This document shows, piece by piece, positions 48,228 to 58,917 of a DNA stretch of 64,000 bases (position 1 is the stretch's first letter; each line of letters opens with the position of its first letter). The notes below the pieces were generated by a model that was not told the origin of the DNA, did no database searches, and worked only from the letters and a program-made list of their open reading frames with translations. A program made the translations under genes and the position numbers. This DNA comes from Danio rerio. Its lineage: Eukaryota; Chordata; Actinopteri; Cypriniformes; Danionidae. The stretch covers positions 9,411,501-9,475,500 of the forward strand of contig NC_133188.1 in assembly GCF_049306965.1 (NCBI RefSeq), given 5' to 3'.

Positions 48228-50143
48228 GCACTGGCAAAACTACCACATACTCTCTAAGGCCATAGAGACACTTTGTCCATTTTTTAAACAATATTTTTAA
48301 GCTTTGAAAGGTTTAATTAAAGTATATGATGAAATGATTTAAATTTAGCCTTTAATTTACAAATTTTACACCATTTTTCTTATTTGCTCATTCTTGTCTT
48401 TACAATATGCCAAATTTGTTTCTTAAATAGCTGTACAGCACATAGAAATTTAATTTTACGTTTGATCTTAAAATGAAATAATTTTACAAAAAAGACAAGT
48501 ACACTGTCAGTAATAAAATAATAAAGCAAATGACTTTGTTTAACTCTAGGTATTTGAAATATGACAACACTGCATTTCTTAAAGCAGTGTTTGAAGAGCC
48601 TTATTGTTTATTATGATAAATGTAACAGCAGATTGCTTTGACCTGTAATGCCTGTACAATTCAGTGATGCTTCAAGACAGATCAGAATACAGCTATAATG
48701 TATAAATCCCACAAAAACCCCAAACAGAAACATTTCTAGCATAATTCTTTTGTCTTAAAGAAATATAAAAAGTTCCAACTTTGCTCAATCTAAGTTTCAT
48801 TTGACGATACAGCCAAACAAAAAGTCTGTAATCTAAATACTAAATTTGGTCAAGGAGCAAAGATAAATAACTTCTACTTTAATATCGAAGAGATCGCGAT
48901 TGTATACAGTCTGAGCACACACACGAGATGATGAGAGGACTTGCAGTTAATTTGAAAACGCCTATTTAAGAGCTCACATATCTGTTTTTATGATTAATGT
49001 ACATGACTGCGCTCTCATGTTAAAATAAAGAGCTCGTTACGTTTGCAGAAATGATTGATTGCGCAATACCTGCATTCCCTCACCAACATTCAGAAGAGTG
49101 ACAGACAAGTCAGAAGAAGAGAGCAGAGAGAAGAGAGCAAAATGTGTGTGTAGATCGTTGAAATGGCAGGAAGTGTCCGCGGTTTTATTACTCTTGCTAA
49201 TAACATGGACATCTCTATAGTGAAAACATCCCAAAAGCATTATTCCAATAAAACACTTGTTTATAAGTTGTTTTTTTCTGTTTCTTTAACACAGTAAGGC
49301 CTTTTTCCCGCCCTTACGTTCAATGTAAATCTAGACAAGGTCGACTGTGATTGGCCACTTTTCATATTATTTAAATCACCGCTTCGGAATCACAGTAAAT
49401 TGTGCCGGTATTTTTGCATTAAATAGTCGCATAAATTCACAAACATTTTTATTTTTCGGGCGTGAAAATTGCATACAAATTCTCCTTGATAAATTAAGCA
49501 CTTTTCAACAGAACAAGCCAATTTTCCAGGTATTCCAGACTTGAATTTATAAGAGCCAAATCTAGTGGCACATAACAAAAATCTGTAGATTCCATAATGT
49601 ATGAATTTTGCTCTTCTGTAAAATTGTAATAAAAGTGTTTGGCACCTGGGGGTCAAAGTCAACATCATCACTCCAATGTAACGCCTTTTCGATCCTGATT
49701 CTCCAAACCAAGACTCTGAAAAAAAGACCCAATAACCATCTGTCAGTGAAAAAAATGATGTCACAGACAAAAGCAAGCAGCTGTGAGGTCATTCTTACTC
49801 TGTTTGTCTGCAGATCGGTCTAGGAAGAGACGGACTCTGCCTGAGGGAATAGCGAAGGAAATACCTGCTGTCACTTTCATGGTATTAATGCCGATGACCT
49901 CACCATCCTGAAGAGTACAAACATGACACATCAGTTTATTACATAAGGCTAGAGTATGGCCAGTACAATACAATATTGATGAACATTTGAAAACAATTCA
50001 CGTTCTTAATATGACAGTCATGAAGCTCTGTGTTGCTCTTAAGGTCCAGCAATCTGTAGTCAACTACTAAATGTGCACTAATAACTTTCTCCTTCAGATT
50101 ATTGTACATGGATTTCGTAGCGTGGTTCTAGCACGCTAATTAA

Positions 50144-50440
50144 GGTCGTACTCACACTATGTACAGTTGCCTCGAACCGGGCCCATATGAAACGAATCCA
50201 TATGAAACAGTCCCTTAAGAGTCATGTCTTGCTTTCAGTTTCAGGCTTAGGCGCGTTTTGCACTCACACTACAAGTGTACCGCGCCAAAGCCCAAGTGAA
50301 CCACACTCAGGCTTACCTCTTCCAACCGGGCCAGGGCCGGCCAGGTAAACCGTGCCTGAGCCTGATTCAGCGCACTCACACTTCTCAAACGATCCGGGAA
50401 ATGGGCCTGGGCACGGTTCGGATATAGTGTGAGTATGCCC
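50144..50440. mobile_element. Harbinger-like MITE (unit 2 only)
   Basis: The ends are GGTCGTACTCACACTAT on the left and GGGCATACTCACACTAT read from the right. TAA is duplicated at 50141-50143 and 50441-50443. Unit 1 has a single TAA at 22881-22883 in otherwise matching sequence, so it is the empty site. A 3-bp TWA target fits PIF/Harbinger. Confidence 0.7.
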
Positions 50441-50779
50441 TAAATACCTAAAATCAAAATTTTCTACCACTGAATAAGGTTGCATGTCTGTGGCTATAAA
50501 TACTCCTACCACGCTTGTATTTGCCTTTGCTTGTGTTGAGTTACTTGGAATTTTTATTCCAAATGAAGACAGCAGAGTAGTTTGTGTTACACTTGTCGGT
50601 TTAACAGATAAAGCAATGATTTTGTGGACATCAGTAATCTAACTATTTGCCTTAATCTGATTAAAACAACAATATGATTAAGGTGTTTACATGAGTTGCT
50701 TTTTGAATGTTCATTTCATGATTCCGTTTTACATGTTAAAGCACATAATACGATTAACGTCATTGTGTCACCACGCTAT

Positions 50780-51592
50780 CCCTGTTTCCTCCGTAATTTA
50801 GTCTCATAATAAGTCTCATGTAATTTCAGGGAGATTCATTCTTAGTTTGTCGACTTTATCTGCAGTTTGGCACTTTCATTTTCATTCAAGAACATTTCAT
50901 GCGTGCCCCCCATGACAAACGACATATTTGATGCAAAGAACTGCTAGAAGAGTGTAGTTTTAAGGGAATTTTGCATCCCGCACGCCGTATGGGAGAAAAA
51001 AAAAAAACCTCCATAGAGAATAGTGTCAAGCAGCCGTGTGTGTAGAGATCATCCTGTTACAAAATGTGGCGAAAATCCTACAAGATGTTAATAGTTTAAT
51101 TAAGGTGTTTACATGTTTACATTCAGAGAGCAGCATTTACAACAGATCTTTCAGTCCATAATATTGTAGTGATATTGAAAGAGTACAGCTGACAATACTA
51201 ACTACCTTTGCCATCTGAATAAACAAACAAGGAACACCGATCGCTCACTTACCAAATCTGTAGAGACAAAACAATCAACGCGAACTGGAACTGCGTCTTT
51301 TTTTAAAAGAAGGTGATGGGCAAATCCGGATTTCACCATTTCCAGATGCGAAAAGCTCTCGGGTAAAAATGTTCCTTACAAATTTCCTTAAAACATTTTT
51401 GTTGCGTGTTAGAAGACCACTGTAGTCCACAAATGTGGCTCCTTTCTCATTGCGGGAAAATGAAAACAAAACCTTTGTTGTGGCACGTTTATAAACAACA
51501 CTGACGACCCATGTCTCCGAACAAGTCTTCTTCTTCTTCCACTTGTTTTAATTATGGTTAGCAACACAACGTCGCGTCTCTCTGAATACTGT
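50780..51592. mobile_element. Kolobok-like relative, left part, split by L1 (unit 2)
   Basis: Sequence related to 736-1844 and 29040-29632 (GACTTTATCTGCAGTTTGGC, later CAACACAACGTCGCGTCTCT). It resumes after the L1 at 55227 and ends at 55563 with TGTTTCGTGACCCT, where the TTAA has become TTAT. Confidence 0.45.
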
Positions 51593-51798
51593 AACAGGTA
51601 GTTTTTTTTTTTATATTTAAGTTTTTATCGCAGAGAGATACAATTCACAACATCGATATACATATGCCACTTTTACATTTTTTTACAATTTAAATTCCCC
51701 AATCAGGGACCAAAAAGAAAACACAAATTTCTTCAGGACAGCAACAGAACATATCCCTCTGCCTTATTTTCTATTATTCTAATCAAAACTATTTACAG

Positions 51799-51812
<14 letters not shown>

Positions 51813-51851
<39 letters not shown>
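51813..51851. repeat. (AT)n microsatellite in the L1 3' region
   Basis: An AT run following an A run. Degenerate TATA/CATA repeats continue to about 51930. Confidence 0.9.
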
Positions 51852-51863
<12 letters not shown>

Positions 51864-51956
51864 CATATGCATACACAACACACATATATACATACACACC
51901 TATACATGCATACACATACATACGCATAGGGGCAATATAACCAGTAAAAATAAGTC

Positions 51957-54007
51957 TTAAAATTCTATAAAAGAAAAACATTTGGTTGAATGAATGAATA
52001 ATGCAAAAAGCAAAGGGGACAGGGGGCACCCCTGTCTTGTGCCCCTCTCTAATGTGATGGTTTCTGAGAGATTACCATTTATTTTGATTCTTGCACTAGG
52101 ACAAGAATAAATGTTTTGGATAACCCTGATAAATTTTTCATGGAAATTAAACCGCGTGAGGATACACTTAAGAAAAGACCAATTGACTGAATCAAAGGCT
52201 TTTTCTGCATCAAGACTTAGAAGAACAGCTGGCACCTTAGAGTCGTGAATATGACTGATGATTTGAAGAGTTCGTCTAACATTGTCCTGTGTTTGCCTGC
52301 CACAAATAAATCCGGTTTGATCAGAATTAATTAATTCCGGCATTAGTAGTTCAAGTCTTTTAGCTAGGACTGAAGTAAAAAGTTTATAGTCTATATTTAG
52401 TACCGATATAGGTCTGTAAGATGTACACTCTTCTTTATTTTTCCCTTCTTTTGGGATTGCCGAAATAGTAGCTTCTCGCCAAGAGGGCGGTAATTCTCCT
52501 CCATGTAAACATGATTAAAAGCCGGCAATAAAATGGGAACAAGCTGTTGTCTAAACATCTTGTACCATTCAGAGGAGAATCCGTCTGGACCAGGTGATTT
52601 GTTTGTTTTAAGCTTGGATATCGCTTTATTTATTTCCTCCTCTGTTATATCTGCAGATAGTTCAGCATTCCAGTTATTGCTAATTAACGGTAGATTTAGA
52701 GAAGCAAGAAAAGAGTTGATTTTTCCATGATCTACTTTTTGTTTTTGGGTATACAAATTTTTATAATAGTTTTCAAAAACTCTTTGAATATCTTCTGATT
52801 TATAAAATAGCTGTTTTGATATAGGGTCTTGTATTTTCTGTATTGTTGTATCGGCCTGTTGCTTGCGTACCTTTCTAGCCAATAGCTTCATTGCTTTGCC
52901 ACCCGTCTCATAATATTTTTGTTTTAAAAACACAAGTTTTTTCTCTATTTCCTGGGTATAAAGGTAGTCTATCTCTGTTTTAATTTTCTTAATTTCCAGG
53001 GATAAATTTTTGTTAGGGCTTTTCTTATTCTCCATTTCTAATCTATTTAAATTTTTGTTAAGTGTGTTAAGCTTTTCAAGCCTACATCTCTTTAGTTGAG
53101 ATGTAGTAGCAATGATCTTACCCCTAAGAACAGCATTACACGCATCCCATAAAATAGTTGGAGAAACTAATCCATTATCATTCTGCTCAATATAATGTCT
53201 TATTTCAACTATAATTTTGTCCCTAATAGCAATATTGTTCAGTATGCCAGAGTTTAATCTCCAGTGAGTGTTTTTTGGTTTATTTTCCAAATTTAGGTAG
53301 AGTGATATTAAAGCATGGTCTGATATGTCAATTAGTCCTATGTTACAATTTTTTATTCTAAACTTGTCTTTTTCAAATACCAGGAAATAATCAATTCTTG
53401 AATAGGATGCATGTGGATGTGAGTAAAATGTATAATCTCTTTGTCCTGGATGAAAGTATCTCCATACATCAATTAAACCCATTTCTTTTAACATTGTATT
53501 AATTTGTTTTCTTAAGGAGTTTGTTGGCTGGGTGGTACAATGTGAGGAATCTAATTTAGGGTCTAATAAAACATTTAAATCTCCACCACAAACAAGGATA
53601 CCCTGTGATTCTGATGCTATTAAATCTATCAAGGTCTTAAAAAAAGAGCATTTACTACCTGGAGGGCCGTATACACTAAGAATAGTGACTAGGGTGCCCT
53701 CTACTCTGCCTTTAATCATTATATATCTTCCCTCTCTGTCCCTTATTTCAGTAAGATGTTCGTAAGTAATTTTGTTAGAAATTAAGACTGCAACCCCTCT
53801 CCTATGTCCAGATCCATACGAGGATGAAAAAATGTATTTGAAGCCCATTCGATTCAATTTGTTGTGCTCCGTTACATTAAGATGGGTTTCTTGAAGTAAA
53901 GCAATTTCAATTTTCTCTTTTTTAAGTTTAGTCAGAATCTTGCTTCTTTTTATTGGACTAAGTAAGCCATTAACATTGTATGATGCTACCTTTATGTGAT
54001 TATGCAT
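51957..54007 (-). pseudogene. L1 ORF2 remnant: endonuclease plus partial reverse transcriptase
   Basis: The main frame (54007-52397, 536 codons) begins with the APE-type endonuclease: ASYNVNGLL, LLQETHLN, GGDLNVLLDP, YSRIDYFL and SDHALI give the metal-binding and catalytic residues. It runs into the start of the reverse transcriptase (NKSPGPDGFSSEWY). Near 52500 the frame shifts. A second frame (52343-51957) carries SDQTGFICGRQTQDN, LSLDAEKAFDSVNW and TRQGCPLSPLLFALF, with the first catalytic Asp in SLDAEKAFD. It ends before the YxDD box, so the enzyme is incomplete. Confidence 0.85.
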
Positions 54008-54654
54008 TTTCTGATTGATTCACATATTTCCAGATATCTCTTGTTATTAAGCTCGTGTAACAGTGATCAGGTAACGCCCCCTTTTGAAGTGGTTATGAAC
54101 ATGAACTCAACGAAAAACAAAGAACAGACTAAACTTTGAACAGAAAGAAAGTCATTGTAAATGAAAAGTGAAACAAGACTTCCACATATGAGGTCGCAAC
54201 ATATCGACCCTTAAGTGAGCAGAGATGATAAATGTGCTCCATGGGAGAATCCTCTTGTACTTGCCTCCTACCAAGGGCCCATGCACAAGTCATTTAGACT
54301 CAGTAACAGTTCGTCTTTTCCATTCGTAGCAATTTGCACTTTAAAGAAATCAAGTATTTTCCGAGTCGGGAAGAAAAGTATATAATACAAAGCAATAAAA
54401 TTAACAAAAGACGATAAAAGCGTCCAACTTAAAACGGGACTAAAGAGTACCTTCAAGTGATTTTGGCCCTCATTAAGCCCATTTTTTATTCCTTAATGGA
54501 CTATTTGTGGACGCTTAAATGCAAGAAGTTTTTCTTTATATGAGGGGATTGAACGAGTAGATGTACCATGCTTTTTGCCGGATTTTCTCCACGTCAGTCG
54601 CTGAACGAGCTCAATCAGTGAGTTGGGCGAGCTGTGTGTGGTTATCGGAAAACC

Positions 54655-55212
54655 TCATTTCTCCATATCAGTCGATGCCTCTTCCGCGGAGTTGTAGAGA
54701 ACTGTGCCTTCAGTGTAGAACACCTTTAACCTGGCTGGGAAACGCATTTGGAATTTGATGTCATGATCCTTCAGCATCCTTTTGGTTTCTTGGTATTCCC
54801 TCCGTTTCCACAACACATCAGGGGCATAATCATGGTCAAAAAAATTCTGTTGCCTTTCCATTCGATCGCCTTCTTCGCCCAGGCAGTTTTGATGACCAGT
54901 TCTTTTGTTCTGTAGTTAAGAAACTTGACGATGATCGAGCGGGGTTTGGCGGTGGGTAATGGAATAGGTGCTAGCGCTCTGTGAGCCCGTTCAATTTGGA
55001 GGTCCCCCGGAGTAGCATCAGTCAGAACTAGGGTAGATTTCAATAAGTCCTCCAGGAAGGGAATCATTTCTGAAAAGTTTTCCTCAGCTTTTTCTGGTAC
55101 CCCGTAAATCCTTATGTTAGATCGTCTGGCTCGCCCTTCTTGGTCGTTTAGTCTAGTTTCCAGCTGTTCCGTTAGCCTTAGCATCTCTTCTAACACCTCT
55201 TCCGTGTTTTGA
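54655..55212 (-). pseudogene. L1 ORF1 remnant (RNA-binding protein)
   Basis: On the minus strand a coiled-coil-like segment (EEVLEEMLRLTEQLETRL) leads to RRSNIRIYGVPE, the RNA-recognition core of L1 ORF1p. ERAHRALAP and the C-terminal domain (RIFFDHDYAPDVLWKRREY) follow in part in another frame. One frameshift near 54845 separates these. The 5' end is missing at the target duplication. ORF1p coats LINE RNA. Confidence 0.75.
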
Positions 55213-56072
55213 AACAGGTAGTTTTTGAAGCTATCATGCATATTAATAAAGTTGCACCTCATTCACAATAGAGCGCGCTGATTAGTTCGTCTTTCTCTAG
55301 AATTAATGATGAAAGCTCAAAGAAGTCACATTGTACCTGCCAGCCAGTCTCCATGCTGGAATTTACACAAGGAGCTCATGGCCTTGACGTAGCTTCAAAA
55401 TTTCTTTTCAAACCGGAAGAACGAATTTGTTCGAAATAATGCAAAAACAACCAATTTTCACTTTTATTGTGAAATATATGTATCCTAATAGTGTTTTTAG
55501 CAGCGTGGGACACATATATGACTGTCAACATCTGAAAAATGTGTTTTAGTGTTTCGTGACCCTTTATATCAAAAGGCAGAAGCAGTCAGTTGAGCAAATG
55601 TCAGCGACTCACCAGGTTTATGAGAGGCCCTCCTGAATTTCCAAACTGTAAAGCAGAATTGTGATTGAGTGATGGAATGCAATTCATTAAATGATGACAT
55701 ACTTTTTTTTGCATGCAACACCACCCAGTCTCCAGTGCTCTTACATCTATGGTAGCGTCCGTCTGGATGTAGTCCATGTTGGAGTTGGAAAGACCCAGTT
55801 CTTTACTGCCTCTCTGAGCAGAGCTGACGATTCCAGATGTGATGGTGTTTTTAAGAGAAAAGGGGCTCCCCATGACAACCACAAATTCACCTTGACGCAC
55901 ATCAGATGACTTGCCAAGACGCAACGTTGGTAAAGGATTCTGGGACAAGATGGAGAAAACAATGACACTATGTCAGACTATATGGTCATGTACTAGAACT
56001 GTGGTAAAAGAAAACTGAAAAATTAATAGCAAAAATGGCCTTCCAAACATAAAAGCCTCCTCTGTTACTGTT

Positions 56073-56241
56073 CAAGGCTCAAAAATTAACCTTTTTTTTG
56101 ATAGCACCGGTGCTCCTAACTTAAAAAATGTAGGCGCATCAGACAAAATTTAGTCGCACCAACCAATTATAAGCAACGTTACTACATGTTTTATACAAAC
56201 AAAGTTATTGCATTTGAAATGAACAATAATCAAACTAAAAA

Positions 56242-56301
<60 letters not shown>

Positions 56302-57047
56302 TGCATGAGGAAAATGTCTCACCGAATCCCGTTATCACAAGAAAATATATTTTATAATATAACTGATTGACCAAAGCATACACAGACCGCTGTGCTGTTC
56401 TCACGGGTGGTGTCTGATATTGCACTGATGCTTTTGACATGTACTGTACCCTATTATATGCATACATCATGTTAATAGCTATACCGGTCTTCATGAGTAG
56501 CGATAATAGTTTTCTCGGTGCAAGCCCGTTTGCCATGGTGTACGTGGTGTTACATTTTACATATAGCTGCCACTTGCACGGCGGGCATCTGGCGATTATA
56601 TGAAGGATTAAACAGAAGCTCTCGTGCTAGATGTGGCAAACAGTTACCTGTAAATTCCATCCCACAGACTTTTCATAGCGGACTTGAAGCCAATGGAAGT
56701 CTTTTATCCACTCTTTGAAAAGTGTAGATGTGTGATTGACATTCAGCACATGATCACTACTTAGATGTGTCATTATTTGTAACTTTAGATGACAGTTTCT
56801 AAAACAAAATCTGTCAGTGTTATCTTCATTCTCATATTCAGCGCTTTATAATTTTTCGCAATAGTAGCTCTCCCTGTCATCCCAAGCCAGAAGGCATTGA
56901 CTGAGTGATTGACAGCTGATATTAACCAATCCATTCACACTCTGTTCTAGAGCAATGGCCCAATAAGAAGAGCTCAAAGGCGGGACTAGTATTACAGACT
57001 TGGCTTTGTTTACTGCGGCAAGTTATGACAACTGTTGTAAACCATTC
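56073..57047. other. Unit-3-specific block starting with a hAT-like end
   Basis: After CTCTGTTACTGTT the sequence leaves the unit with CAAGGCTCAAAAATTAACC and returns near 57048 (CCTTGACTGGAAACACAATG). About 480 bp present in unit 2 (30140-30620) are absent. The block contains an AT run at 56246-56298. The first bases and GTAGGCGCATCAG resemble a hAT terminus whose opposite end appears at 1-58 of unit 1. No gene was recognised. Confidence 0.4.
56246..56298. repeat. (AT)n microsatellite
   Basis: About 53 bp of pure AT, unique to unit 3 in this window. Confidence 0.95.
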
Positions 57048-57932
57048 CTTGACTGGAAACACAATGCTGCGATCGGTTCTGTTTGAAATAGACTGGAAAA
57101 AAAGCGATACGCATCCACCATTTTCAAGAGCTCGAGATTTTTAAAAAAGAAGGTATTTTATGTATGCAGCAGCAGTTGCAGCTTTAGCTTTAAACAATCT
57201 TTAAACAGATTATTAATGGGCCTAACGTTAACTGTGTGCATTTGATCATCCTTTTATTATTGCACACGGTATGTTTTTCACCTGCTTTCTTTTTGTTAAT
57301 ATGATTTAATTATCATTCTTTTCAGTAATATTGATTTACTAGATTAACTTTTATGCAATGTTAACTGCTGATCTGAGACCTTTAGCTAGGACAGACTGCT
57401 TTGCATAGTTTTAGACAGGCTACATGACAAGATGATTTTTTTTTGGCTAAGAAATATTTATTTATTTATTTATTTATTTTCCAGTGTGGCCAGAGAAAAA
57501 ATTGGTACAACCTTAATGTTGAGCCCTGAAATAATAACTAATTACAATGCAACACCATTAAACCACTACCGCTCATGCTCATTGAGCAAAGTCATACACA
57601 ACACATCTAAATCAAGTCATTTTGCAAATATATTTTCCCAATAACAAAAGTGAAAATGGCGAGTGGCTAGTAAAGTTGAAAAACTACTAGCCATATAGGC
57701 TGGTGATCAAAAAAGTTAATGTAGAGCCATTAAAAATATTAAAAATCATATTGACCTCACACTTTTAATGTACTAACCGTGATACATTTTTGATTCTTTA
57801 AGCTCAATTCTTAAATGAACAAAGTTCAAAAAGAAATTACTCATTTGATAAAGACCTTTTTACTAAAAATGTAAATTAATAAAATAAAATGAGTCCTTGC
57901 TCTTACCATATAAAACTATGACTCATTGAAAA

Positions 57933-58917
57933 TAGGAATGCACCGATACCATTTTTTATAAACGATTTGATTTCGATCCCAAAATTGTGTCGACTAATAC
58001 AGATCCGATCCGATACTGTGCCGATTTTTCTTTTAAGCATAATATAGTTTCTATGGTGATATAAACTCAAACAATATATCTTGCTTAGTTAAAATAAAAG
58101 ACCTATAGGCCTACTGTATATGACAGACGACACAATTACTAACTGAAAACATGATGCTTGCTGTAAACCAGGCTACATTATTTGAGCATTTGTTATGATA
58201 TTGATCTGATGTGGTCCAGCTTATGTTTCTTTTTAATAGTAAGATTTTTCTTTGAACTCTGCAACAGGCAACCACTATTGACCCTAATCAAAACACAAAC
58301 TGGTCTGTTAAATAAACTATTGATATAAATAAAATTACAGTCAAATATTCACAGTTTCAGAGTAACCTATATGAGGCTAAATAATTTTCTGTTAATGACA
58401 ATCAGTATTGTGCCTGTCAGTTTCACTTTTATTAATTTAATCAACAACTTTGACCACAATGAGCCAGGCTTACAAACTATCCTAAAAGTATTCCCCTAGG
58501 AAGAATAAATTCAGTCGGATAATTTTACAGAGCGGCACACGTCACATCAGCCGGTGTGTGAATGAAGCGCTTGATGCATCACTGAGACAGCGCACAGTCC
58601 TCCGCTATCTGCAGACACTTCCAAACCAAAACAGCAGTAAAAAGGAAAGAAATCAGTGCGTTAAGGATCTGTCCAATGTATTATTGAGCCTTTTCTAGTT
58701 TTACATTTCAGGTAGGCCTACTTTGTGTGTGAAGAGCAGGTAATAACCCACTCAGTTCCAGTGTTGCGAATGCGATCAGCTGATCTAACAGACACAGCGC
58801 TACATGATTCAGAAACAGCAATAAACTCCTCGTTTCAGGTCGAAATGAACCAATTTAATGCAAAACTAAATGCATTTCTCCACTGATTATTTATATTAAC
58901 AGGAACAATAAGTCTAG
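57933..58917. mobile_element. hAT-like element, unit 3, right part lost
   Basis: It starts TAGGAATGCACCGATACC as in unit 1 and keeps the internal stretch missing from unit 2. It breaks off at GGAGAAAGCTTTT, where LINE sequence begins, so the right end and everything to the equivalent of 15819 are gone. Confidence 0.6.

Larger units (their letters stand above)
46783..49172. other. 2.4-kb block present only in unit 2
   Basis: Unit 1 passes directly from AAAAACACTTCA to ATGTCTGCGG (about 21900), whereas unit 2 has about 2.4 kb between the equivalents. The block contains GGTGCAGTAGGTGATTTCC (a stretch seen in many fish repeats), a G run, and a hAT element carrying another hAT. It could be a composite insertion here or a deletion in unit 1. 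No gene was recognised; 48236-49172 holds nothing I can name. Confidence 0.6.
51593..55226 (-). mobile_element. L1-type LINE, 5'-truncated, with 14-bp target duplication
   Basis: AACAGGTAGTTTTT occurs at both edges (51593-51606 and 55213-55226). On the minus strand the element ends in an A-rich tail against the left copy, the hallmark of target-primed reverse transcription. It keeps part of ORF1, the linker (54008-54654) and ORF2 up to the middle of the reverse transcriptase. The rest of ORF2, including the YxDD catalytic motif, is missing; what follows (about 51613-51950) looks like 3' UTR with an AT run. It is inserted in the Kolobok-like relative, inside an intron of gene C. Unit 1 lacks it. 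Confidence 0.85.
29641..55564. repeat. Tandem segmental unit 2
   Basis: Complete copy of the unit. Pim exon 2 differs from unit 1 at about seven of 444 positions and exon 5 at about nine of 376, so coding identity is near 98%. It has a private L1 insertion, a private roughly 2.4 kb block (46783-49172), a private Harbinger-like MITE, and a deletion of about 1.5 kb inside the Kolobok-like element. Confidence 0.85.
46248..55939 (-). pseudogene. HTRA2-like serine protease gene C, lacking the His/Asp exon
   Basis: Minus-strand exons in transcript order: 55939-55745 (195 nt, [10 protein letters not shown] to TDATID), 55645-55613 ([11 protein letters not shown], catalytic Ser), 49907-49799 ([30 protein letters not shown]), 49715-49646 (SWFGESGSKRRYIGVMMLTL), 46594-46499 and 46413-46248 (PDZ domain to TPESTE, stop). 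All frames and GT-AG sites fit, and the residues follow mitochondrial HTRA2 closely. The next exon upstream, with TNAHVV and ADIATI, should lie to the right in unit 3, but that part is missing and a LINE stands at the junction. Without His and Asp no active protease is expected, unless an exon beyond the window is spliced in. An L1, a Harbinger-like MITE and a 2.4-kb block sit in its introns. Confidence 0.75.

Noticed and set aside
56073-57528. One single element in unit 3 from CAAGGCTC to the GAGCCCTG at 57528
   Set aside because: The right end belongs to the element seen at 269-4653 and 30343-31199, while the left end matches a different family represented at 1-58. The two ends come from different insertions.
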